Assembly (NCBI GenBank): GCA_032622095.1 | Contig: CP136064.1 | Span: 45,833,573-45,897,572 of the forward strand | Reading direction: 5' to 3' | DNA: 64,000 bases | Source: Siphonodentalium dalli | Lineage: Eukaryota; Mollusca; Scaphopoda; Gadilida; Siphonodentaliidae | Shown here: in pieces, positions 24,501 to 36,500 of the stretch | Layout: each line of letters opens with the position of its first letter | Numbering within the stretch: the first letter of the stretch is position 1 | The notes under the pieces: generated by a model | Database searches by the model: none | The model's input: the letters and a program-made list of their open reading frames with translations, nothing else | What the model was told of the DNA's origin: nothing | Made by a program: the position numbers and the translations under genes

Positions 24501-27500
24501 CAATGTGGTCAAGGAGCCGGTTCCAATGATATCCATATTTGTATGGTTCTATTGAGACAGACCGAAGATATTTTAGGCTGTTGAAGCTTTATTTGGCCGG
24601 TTTTGGCCGTTTTGTTGGGTAAAGGGTTAAAACAGATTTTAGTATCGAACAGACATCACTGACATTTTCTAAGTTAATATAAACAAGGGCAGAACTATAT
24701 GGACCTTTCCAGAGCTGTCAATCAAATAACTATCTTTATCTATATTTACAACTGTCTGTCTGTCGTCTGTGTTTTATAGAAATTCACAGGTGACCTTCTA
24801 GATGGCACCAAAGGGGTATACTAGGGGTAACTCTTTACGAGAAAGATAATGGTGCGGGTTAGAATTTTCTAAAGTGACCCCGTTGTTATCAGGGGCAGAA
24901 AAGGGGGAGGGGCAGAACAACTTTGTCGCTGATTGCCACAAAACTTATATATAATCATCCCCATGATATGAGGAATCTAATGGTGTGGTTTAAATATGTC
25001 ACAAGTGGCGATGTTCGAGTCAGGGATGCACGGAAGGAGATTGGGGGCACCAAATTTGATAAAACTAATTTTAGCGCCGATTTCCACCAAATTGATATAT
25101 ATTCTTCTCCATGATACAAGGAATCTAATTGTGTGATTTAAAGATGCCAAATTGGTGTCAAATTGGATGAGAGATTGGGGGAGGTGCGCAATAAATTTGA
25201 TAAGAATGGGTTTAGTCGCCAATTGCCACCACACTTGTACAGTATCATCCCCATGGTATGAGGAGTCTAATGGTGTGGCTTAAATCTGTCAAAATGAGAG
25301 ACCTCGAACCATCAGAGGATTGCATATTAGAATGGCTCATGTATATACTATAAGACAATTGAGTCTGTTCCATTCAATATAGTTTCCACAAATTTGTCAA
25401 GAGATATGGAAATGTATCGAAGGCCTGTTCAAAAATAGCGGTCAGTGTGTAGTCAAATACATTTTCTTCTGAGATGAAAGAAAACGCTGTCAGTGTAGCA
25501 CATGACTTTTCATGATACTCCAATACTGATATCTGACAAGGGTATATCTGCCCGATACAATGGATTTCTTTCATTTTTTAGAACATAAACAACTCAAAAT
25601 CTTGCTCTGTGTCGGGCACATATAGCTGATATACCAACATAGCAACATTTCTTTTAAACTGAGAATATTTAGCCAATATATAGCACCATGAACAGAGGAG
25701 CAACTGGATATTTCTTTAAAACATATGTATTTTCATGGATATATGATAGCCAGGTGTCCTCAAAATCTTAGTCCAGCCCACTAGATTGATAGATACATCT
25801 CTGTATGTAAAACCCAATTGTCATCTTTTATTTTTGCAAACTAATGTGTTTATGGTGTTCATGTTGTAACGTCTGAAGTATACGCAGTTGTAAATAAATA
25901 AATACTTCTCTATTGGTAGAACGTATTAATCGCGATAAACAAAATGACAATTGACAAGGTGAGCCACTACTTATATTCCAGGTGTAAGAATTATGTTTTG
26001 TGATGCTATTTGATTAAACAATTTATGAGAGTACTGTGTAACACTTTGAGCAAGAGTATTCTCTATCCCACCAAAAATCCACAGGGTTTCACATCTTCAC
26101 ATCACTTTAACCTGGCCAATGCCGGGTAACCCTGCTAGTTAGCAGATATGTTTGGCCTATCAGCGACTGAGCTGGCCATTGGCTGCATTGAAAATTCTGC
26201 TGCCATCTATCTTCACACTAATTTTGATATCCCCGCATAGTCAGTGTTAAATTGGCTATATTCAAACAACATTTTTGTTGTCAAATCATATGTACTGAAA
26301 TTTCTATTTGCGCCATGATGTTGGAAATTTTCATTTTGCATGACACTTTAATTTTCACAATTAAAGGCAAAAATAATGTATGTTCTCTCTGTAGCTATAT
26401 ATATAAAAGAGTAGGATCTCTGTTCGCGATTTTTCTCCCAGACCCCTGGTCCGATTTCAACCAATTTGGGGTGGTGACTTGGGGTTCCCTGGCAGATGTT
26501 ATAACAGCATTTGTTTTGTTAAATGCTAAATTGAGTCAGTTCCATCTAAAAACATATTTTAATTTGAATTGAGTCAGCAGTTCAGTCTAAAAAAATACAA
26601 TAATTAAATTAAATTTTATTTAAAAAAAAAAAAAAAATACTTTCAAATTTTAAATTTAAATGTTAAATTGAGCAAGGAGTTCATATAGAACATTCAAAAA
26701 TTAAATGTAAGCAATGCGCACCGAGGAGACTATTTCAGCTAGTTATAACATAGGGGCAAGCGTGGCTTATTGCCAGTAGGTGGTACTACCACTGTGGGTG
26801 TGGAAAGCTCCATTGGACTATGGTTGTGGGAGGATAATAAGTATGTAACAAAAAATAAATAAATCTATTGCGGGCAGAAATATTGGTAAGGGGAGAGTGA
26901 TGATAATCTAGGTTTTTATTTTTTATTGCCTTTTATTCTGTGGTACAGGTACTAAATACTGCCATTGATAATTACAGTCCAGCTGTCCAGTGTTGTAGCC
27001 ACATCCATACAACAGCAGCCCACAGAAGTCTAGATGATTTCTTTGAGAAACCAGATAATCTTGGCAAAGAAACTATAAAAGTTGGTGAGTTGATGTTGAT
27101 ATATTTTTGGTAAAGAATGTCCTTTGACATCAAACTTGTCTTGTGAGACCACTCATATTGGTGAGTAGTGTAAAGTAATACACTTCGTGACAACGCTCTA
27201 GTCTCTCAGATTTTATTCCAACAACTCACTCACTTTGTGGATCTTTCAATGAACAATGTAGTTTCACAAAACTTGTGAAAAATATCGAGCTTTATTGGGG
27301 CCAGGAACCTGCGTCATAATTTTCTTGAAAATGGCAGAAAGATAACGCGCCTGACAATTTCTACATTAATTTTTTCTATATTTTCCAAAGATATCAGCAA
27401 GCCATTCCATTAGACTAGTTTATATAGCTCATCTCGGAATACTGCAATAAACGGATATCAATCAGGTTAATTTTTAGGGAGATTTTAGCATTAAAATTTC

Positions 27501-30500
27501 ATCTTGAAAAATGGTGACCAAAGTCACTTGAATATTTTTATGCTCAATGTTTATGTGGGGACAGGATTCATAGTGGGCTAGCAAAAATAGATACATAGCT
27601 CATTCGCTATTTTTATACGCCCTTTTGAAAAAAGGCCGTATTATAGTATTGGTCTGTCCGTCCGGGCGGGCGTCCGTCCGTTAACCTGTTGTCCGGATGA
27701 TAACTTTAGTTAGAGTGAACCAAAATTAGTAAAATTTGGTATGTGGGTTTATTAGCCGAAAAGTAAGTTCAAGTTCGAATTTGGGTTCCGCCCGCCGATT
27801 TTCACCGGAGTTATGCCCCTTATTTAATGTTTTTTGACTTAGAAAATCCTTGAAATTTGTTGTCCGGATGATAACTTTAGTATAGTTTATCGGAATGAAT
27901 CCAAATTTGGTATATTACTTTCTCCCACCAAAACACAGGTCAAGTTCGAACTTGGGTTCTGTCCGACCATTTTTGGCAGAGTTATGCCCCTTTTTCGACT
28001 CAGAAAATTCAGTTTTTCTTATGTTTTTTGGTTTCTGGATGATAGCTCGATTTTGGAATGTTTATACGTTTTTTTGTGGATTACATATATCAAAATACAG
28101 CTCAAGTCCGAATTTCGTTTTAATCCGATAATTTTTGCGAGAGTTATGGCCCCTTTTTTGACGTAATTTGACTTAGAAAATCCCTGAAATTTGTTGTCCG
28201 GATGATAACTTTAGTTAGAGTGAACCGATTTCAATCAAATTTGGTATGTGGGTTTATTAGGAGAAAAGACAGTTCAAGTTCGAATTTGGGTTCCGTCCGC
28301 CAATTTTCACCGGAGTTATGCCCCTTATTTGACGTAATTTGACTTAGAAAATCCCTGAAATTTGTTGTCCGGATGATAACTTTACTAGAGCTTATCGGAT
28401 TCAATGATAATTTGGTATATTACTTTCTCCCACCAAAACACAGGTCAAGTTCAAATTTGGGTTCCATCCGCCAATTTTCCCCAGAGAGGGCGTATTTTGC
28501 TCGCCCAGCGTAGCTCTTGTTATTATAGACATAGGTTCCTGCCATCTTTATTTATATTATCGCGGATTGACGTCATACTTAGTTTCTTTTGTCTTTTAAG
28601 TTTTACAGTTTCAATATGCCTATCTGATAGGTTTATCTTTCATTTCTTCAATGGTTTCCTAAATTCTACCACAAGACCAATCCATATTCAGTCACTCTCC
28701 ATGATCGTGAAAGTCCGAAATTGTTGAGTTTTGACACGTCACACACAATGCTGAATTAGAATGTTGAGCTAAATACTTATCTGATGCCACAAGGAAGGAC
28801 TTCAAATCTTTTACTGGTAACAATGGTTAGATTTATATATCTGTTGCTGTTATTTATTGTATGTATTTTCCTTTAAGGTCGGCCATGGACTCAATCAGAA
28901 CTCAGGATTAAAAGCAATGAAGATCTCCACAAGCTATGGTGAGAATCCCTCATAAACCTTCCTTCTCATCCACAGTGGTCATTTGATTCTGGTGAAAATG
29001 TGTTAATGTGTGGCTCAGAATGTTGTGATGCTAAGAATTAGAGTAATTATTAGCTCAACTTACTTTGTAAGTTTGAGCTATTGCCATGGTTTGGCGTCCG
29101 TCGTCCGTGTGTTCGTCAACAATTTCCTTTGGCGTGGGCTACAGGTCGTACCTTTGGTCTGATCTTTATAAAATTTATCATGAATGTGGATATTGACATG
29201 TAGATGGGAACGAGTCATTTTGGGGTCATTCGGCCAAAAAACATGGCCGTTGGTGGCCATCTTGGATTTCAAAATTCAATCCATTGGCGCGGGCTACAGA
29301 TCGTACTGTTCGTCTGATCATCATGAAATTTGTCATGGATGTTAATATTGACATGTAGATGGGAACGAGTCATTTTGGGGTCGTTCGGCCAAAAAACATG
29401 GCCGCCAGCAGCCATCTTGGATTTTACTCTTTGCATGACTGAATCCTTTGGCGCGGGCTACAGATCGTACTGTTCGTCTGATCATCATGAAATTTGTCAT
29501 GGATGTTAATATTGAGATGTAGATGGGAACGAGTCATTTTGGGGTCGTTCGGCCAAAAAACATGGCCGCCAGCAGCCATCTTGGATTTTACTCTTTGCAT
29601 GACTAAATCCTTTGGCGCGGGCTACAGGTCGTACCTTTGGTCTGATCTTTATGAAATTTGTCATGAATGTTGATATTGACATGTAGATGGGAACGAGTCA
29701 TTTTGGGATCATACGGCCAAAAAACATGGCCACTGGCGGCCATCTTGGATTTCAAAATTCAATCCATTGGCGCGGGCTACAGGTCGTACTCTTCGTCTTA
29801 TCATCATGATATTTGTCATGGATGTTAATATTAACATGTAGATGGGAACGAGTGATTTTGGGGTCGTTTGGCTAAAAAACATGTCCGCCAGCAGCCATAT
29901 TGGATTTTACTCTTTGCATGACTAAATCCTTTGGTGCGGGCTACAGGTCGTAGCTTTGGTCGGAACTTCATGAAATTTGTCATGGATGTTAACAATGACA
30001 TGTAGATGGGAAACGAGTCATTTTGGGGTCGTTCAGCCGAAAAACATGGCCGCCAGCAGTCATCTTGCATTTTACTCTTTGCATGACTAAATCCTTTGGC
30101 GCGGGCTACAGGTCGTACCTTTGATCAGATCGTTATGAGATTTGTAAAGGCTGTAGATGGGAACAGGTCATTTTGGGGTAATTCGGAAAAAAACATGGCT
30201 GCCGGTGGCCATTTTAGAATTTACTCTTTGCATCACTAAATCCTTTGGCACACCACATCCCTGATCCGATCATTATGAAAGATAATTTTTAAAATTAAAA
30301 TTAGTTTTTCCTCAAGGGAAGCCAGAAACTGAACTATATGGATTATTATCCTCGGCCTTGTGTTATCAGGAGGGTTAAAATTTATTGTCCGTTTATTAGC
30401 CTACTCCGGTCAATCAGCGACTCTGGTCCATCAGCGCTCGGATTAGCTCACGCATGAATGCGTCCCGTGCAAATCCCGCGCTCTTAACAATTCATCTAGC

Positions 30501-33500
30501 CAGTTTTATTTCCGACTTTTAATAATAAGATTTGCGAGTCGCGGGGTTGGGAATGGCACCGCCATGGGAGGGATCTATGATAGTTCAGTTTCGGGCTTCC
30601 CTTGAGGAAAAACTAATTTTAATTTTAAAAATTATCTTTTTCCGCCAAGGAGAAGCCCTTCAACTGAACTATATGGATTAGAATGCAAGCCCAGGAGGAG
30701 GCAACGAGCAATAAATTTAATATTCCAGTTTGACGGGAATGTACTCTTCCAAACAGATTTCATGTAAATGTGATTTAGTCATGAATCAGCTTTGATATGT
30801 TTTGTGAAAGAGCTCATAAATTCAGATTCCAGCATTGCTCAAGCTTGTACCTCCCCCCTTGTCTTTTGGAATAAACATCCCAGGCAGTGCTATACCATAC
30901 GTGCCAGCTACTAGTAGAAACCGAGCAGTAGAGACTTCTTCTTCTGCTGCTGCTTTTCTCTCGTGTCCTGCGATGAGAGTGATGGCGGTATTTACTATTT
31001 ATATCTTCCCAAATAGAAAGCGCTATAGACTGTACGCGACAGCGAGTCTTCCTCACACAGAACAGCCTCCAAAGGCTCGGGTGCTATTGTCCCGGAGGAT
31101 TGGTTGCCCGAATCTCAGAGAACGGCACTCTGCCTGCCACGGTCTGCTGATGCAGGACCAGGGGGCGCGAACTGGTACAGCCCGAGGACTGGTACAGTTG
31201 TGCAAAGTTTGTGTAATTCATTGTAACAAGATTTGACACATATCCTGTGATGAAGTTTTTACAAGAGATCGACCCGTGTCGTGTCCGTACGCAAAGCGAG
31301 TTCCCTAGGAACGACAGAATCCTTGACCGACAGTGGGAACCACCGTCGGCCCGAGATCCTTGCTCATCGTCGTTGAAGTCATCAGACGCCAGGAGAATTA
31401 TAGAAACTAGAAAGCATGTCAGGATCGACGCCAGCAACAGAACAGCCTGCATCAGGTTGAGGTAAGGTACTAGAGGGAAGCCCACACTGGGAATGGCTCG
31501 AACGAGGAACAATTGCGCTCGCAGTTAGATTTTAAGGTGTTATTTCCCACCCCAAGGCCAAAATGGCGGAAAAAAAAGGAAATTGAAAGGATCCATTTGA
31601 CCAGGGAAAGCCCCCCCAACCGAATCTCCCAAATGCAGGTGGTCCTGACACGCTGACATAAACGTCGATGACATACCACTAGGATCCCCTGACGGCAGAG
31701 GAGCAGGCCTGGACGTATCACTTGGGATGACTTTTCCAGGGGGACAAGACCGACCCTCGTAATGGAGTGGGCCACGGCGCCGTGGGGAAGCGTCAGAAGG
31801 CCAGTTGGCTGGTGCGCTTTGTGCGGCACGGGACAACGAGGCTTCCCCACCCAGAACAGTCGCCAAAGGCGCGGGTGCTTGTGTCTTGGAGGATTGGTTG
31901 CCCGAATCTCCGGAGGACGGTACCCTGCCTCCCACGGTCTGCAGAAGACGGGGCTTGCAGCATGACCAGGGGGGACCGAATGGTTCCTGCCCGAGTTAAG
32001 ACTGGTACGTTTGCTCAAAATGTAAAACCATGGACCAATGGGCCCTCAACCAACTATGACAATATCGCGTATATTCATGAGCAACCCGTACGGCCATCAA
32101 AGTCGAATCTCGTTCGACTATAAGCAAGACAAGACATTCTGTTAGTTATTAGCAAGCATAATATACAAAACATTTGTTAGTTATTGCAAAACAAGGTTAA
32201 TAAGGTAAATTCCGTTATTTACTATGGCCACGTGATCTTACCTGCTAGAAATTAAACCGCAGGTAAGATACTGTCTTTTCTCGGCGAAGAGGACGATGAG
32301 ATCCGATTTCTCCTGTGCAAGAACATAGCGGTGTCCTTGCTTACGGTGAGGAGAACGTTTTATACACTTACGGAAAGTCCGCAGATGGTGGAGCAGGCCT
32401 GGAATATCCCGAGGGAGTATGATTCCAGGGGGACAAGACCCACTCTCGTAATGGAGTGGGCCACGGACCGTGGGGAAGAGTCAGAAGTCTCAGTCCTTCC
32501 CAGGAGACAGGAGCAATTGTTCACGCAGCCGTATGCAATTGTAATTTTCTAATTCACGAATATTAAACTGTGCACTGTTCCCTCTTGACAGAATGTGCAT
32601 GGTCATAGTAATCATTGATTCAATATTAAACTATTGGAAGGTATATATAAAATCGTTCCCATCGCAGTTAAATTATGGGAATGTGAAAGTGCCATGGAAC
32701 ATGCATGTTTTGAGGTCTATCCCACAATGACATTGAATTTGAGAAAACACAACTGATGATTATACAGGCGCAAGTACATCCGTCTTCTGAATTGCGAGAG
32801 CAAATGAGAGCTCGAGCTGCGGTTACATCTGGGAAGAACTGAAGTCTGGTTGGCTGGTGCGCTGTTAGTGGCACATGATGAGTCTTCCCCACCCTAAGGC
32901 TCAGGAGCTGTGGCATTCGCCCTTGAAGATTTGTTTTCCAAATCAACGATGGTAGCACCCCGCCAGTCACTGGTACTGGGCAGTGGTCATGCACAATATA
33001 AAGGCTTCTTTGGGAACGGCGCTTTATATGTGTGATGATACAAATGCTTTCATTTGTGTTATTCATATAGGTTTTCTATTTACCAGATAATCATGGATAT
33101 GTAGTAATAGAAAGAGAAGAGCCATGTTTTGGACTCTTTTGAAATTGGCACTGGCAGGCCTGCCGAATGCAAAATAAATCTGAAGCCGTAACGTATTTGT
33201 CGGTTGTCTGGTTGTGCTTAGGTACCCATAGGTTACACAAACTGTTATATTCAGTATCACGAGAGCCACATACAACTTTGACGCGACCTAGATTTCACAA
33301 CCTCCAGGTGAACCGAACCGTCGTTCGCCTCCCATACGCAGGCCTGCAGTGGTCGTGCGCAATATAAATAGAAACGCTGTTCATGTAACTGCACTTTATA
33401 TGTGTGACAATACAAATGCTGTCCTTTCTGTTATTTGCCCGATAATCAATTGGATATGAGGCAATAGAAGGAAAAGAGCCATGTGTTGGTCTCTGATGGA

Positions 33501-36500
33501 AATTATAGTGGCAGCGGCCCTGCGCAATATAAATGGATTTCCTGTAACTGTGCTTAATACGTGAGTGAAGGCTATTTGACATTTGATCTTTTCTATATGT
33601 GGAAATAGAAGGTAGAGAGCCAAGTGATGGACTCTGTTGGAAAGGCTATTGACAGTGCATCGGGGGCACATGACAATATAAATGCATAGTAGTTCACCTC
33701 GACTATTCACAGATTGAAAGCGCAGAAGTATGTCGGTATCAGTGAAAATTGACGCCATATTGATATAGTCAGTTCGTATGTCATTGAGCCTTTGAGGCAC
33801 TGTTACCCTTGTACTAGTATGGAACAATTATGGCTGGCCATACATGTTTTTAAGCTCACCATTTTGTATCATTTAAATTCGTAATTTGAATGTATCTACA
33901 AACACTATATCTGAGGATAACAGTTCAGATGTTGTCTATTTGTTACAGTGAACACGTGGAAATGTCAAACATCAAAATCATCAAAAGTATAAACATTGAT
34001 TGACTGAAAATTTATTGAGACACTGGCTAGCCAATGAATCATTTCAACACTGCGACCATGCTAGGTCACACGGATATGGTGACATGCCACAAGTAGGCCA
34101 GCCAAAGGCTCGCATCCAAAACTTCTCCAAAGAGATCTGACCCCGGACGGAAGTATCCTTGGATATTTAAGCAAACTATAGCTGAAGGTTCAGGCTACTG
34201 CATTTGCATATCTGTGCAGTCATGGAACAGGGAAGCCCATTCTGCAAAATACATGATTTCAAAGAAACAGACACAATTGTCGCCGAAATAACGACAGAGT
34301 ACCGATATGAATTGATGGAGATCGCCATTCGACAATGGGAACTCAGGCTTCAAGATTCGACAAGAATCACCGAATCGATTCCCGTAATGATTCTCACAAA
34401 ACTTTACAATTTTCAGTGCCTCATGACTGACATGATTCAGCATTTGATTCTCCCAAAATGAAATGTATTTTGAGCCCTGGAACTTGAAATGAAAATCCTT
34501 GGTGCCCAATCTTGTGTCAGATAATCCTAGTCCCCAATCAAACCAGTTGCACGATTCGTAGCAAGCGGACACTGTCAGTAATACTGGACAGACATGTAAA
34601 GAAAGAGACTATTCAAGAGACACAGCATTATTTGAACACAGGTCATATAATACTATATGTTATAACAAACATAATCTCATTGTTTCCAACAATTGTTCCG
34701 ATAATACAATGAGGGAAAGGAAATGGAATCGCAAGAACAGAGTCAGAATTTCAAATAAATATCTTGAAGTCGATGTAACGTTTGCGACGTTCCAAGTATC
34801 CAAATACGAGCCCTCATGTTAATAGTAATACATTCAGGCTAGCTAAGATATGCAAAAATTAATCGGTAAGCACAATTAATTATAACGACATGTTGTATAT
34901 GTACAATGATGTTCTGTGATAGTCATTTACCAAATGTCGGTTAAGTTCCAGTCGCTCAACTTCAACTTACAATTAGTTGAGGCAAAAGAAATTTCATTGG
35001 ATTACAAGTTCTATCTTGTTTATTAATACATGTAAATTATCGCCAAAGGAGACATTTCTGTCCTGGCCAACTTTCTGCGCACTAACAGAGCTGTTGCATA
35101 TACGATTAGGTAGTGTACATGAAATGAACGTAGCAAGAAGTCGGCATCATGAAATATAGTTTGCACGAAATTAGGAGACTTCGCATACCGTACCACGTGG
35201 ACTCAGAAATCGGACGATTCATGCCACCGTATATGTTGCACAATAATGCAATATAGGTTCGCTACAAGTAAACGATGTGCGTCTGTAGTCATTGTCAAAA
35301 TGGCCATCAATGGCGAAGTTCACAACGTGATTTTGTCGATTCCAATTCCAAATTTTTTCGAGATAAAATGGGTCGATAAAAACACGGAATATTTATAAAT
35401 AGCGTTGCGCATACTATGAAACGAAGAGTTTCTGCGCGAACTTAAAAATATTAAACGACCGGGTAAGCAACGGATAAATTGCAAGTTTGTTCTCAACAAT
35501 AAATATTGAGTTGATAAACTCGCAATAGAGAAATACTTCCTTTAGTTAAAACCACGTCTGATAGGTCCAAGGAGAGAAATAAAACTGGCTAGATGAATTG
35601 TTAAGAGCGCGGGATTTGCACGGGACGCATTCATGCGTGAGCTAATCCGAGCGCTGATTGACCAGAGTCGCTGATTGACCGGAGTAGGCTAATAAACGGA
35701 CAATAAATTTTAACCCTCCTGATAACACAAGGCCGAGGATAATAATCCATATAGTTCAGTTGAAGGGCTTCTCCTTGGCGGAAAAACCTGTCATGAATGT
35801 TGATATTGACATGTACATCTAGTCTTACTTAGACATTTCAATTAGCACCTTTCCTATTCCTCCATTTACTGTCAACCATTAAATTATTCCCCTACCTAAG
35901 TTGAGCTACAGTGTCATTGACACTTTCATATTGAGTTCAGAATTAAAGCTGATACAATCCACATAGAGATTGTGAAGTCTTTTCCATTGCATTGCAAGCC
36001 TTGAAATAGTGTGTCTGTCATTTGCAGAATGAGGTCCCCAGAGAGTGACAGCAGGCTAGTATCACTAAACTCACCTTCTGGGGACCTCATTCTGCTTAGA
36101 CCTCATCTTCTGGGAAATATCCATAGTCTCAAAATAACATTGTTTTTAGTTACTTCTGTTCAGTTTCTACTAGTATATCCCCTAATTTGCAGAAGATAAA
36201 TTACATAATCGAGGTGACTCGTTGCATTGATGTGAAGCTTCCGCCGATGCTTTCATCATTGTTTCTCATACTGTCTGTCAACAAAGAGCGTTCTTGGACT
36301 CATCATTTAAATTTATATAAATTTCCTGCTGTATTTTCAGGTATGTTTTGCTGAAAGAGAGAAATATGCTGATGACGATGGAAGAAGAGCACAAAAGACA
36401 AGTTGATTTATTTCCCAATCCAGAGCGAATGGAAAAAGTAGGTGATCATATTGAAAATTCCTGCCCTTGGGTCCAAGTCTGAGTTTAGTGTGCCTGTCAT

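Larger units (their letters stand above)
30637..35786. mobile_element. Large inverted-repeat element (about 5.1 kb), coding content unclear
   Basis: The left end tttttccgccaaggagaag...cttcaactgaactatatgg is inverted at the right end. The right end extends inward (35592-35760) with sequence also found inside the adjacent MITE at 30278-30639. The interior holds internal repeats and short frames but no recognised transposase. It may be a non-autonomous element or an autonomous one too degraded or intron-split to recognise. Confidence 0.5.

Noticed and set aside
29078-30070. Minus-strand ORFs containing RPQND-like words
   Set aside because: They are translations of the R3 tandem units ('ggccgaatgaccccaaaatg').
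31470-32018. 182-codon minus-strand ORF in the large inverted-repeat element
   Set aside because: Rich in Pro/Arg/His, opposed by equally long plus-strand frames in GC-richer cassette repeats, with no domain. Composition explains it.
34195-34572. Opposed ORFs of similar size on both strands
   Set aside because: Neither has a recognisable motif and they cannot both be coding. Left as unassigned.
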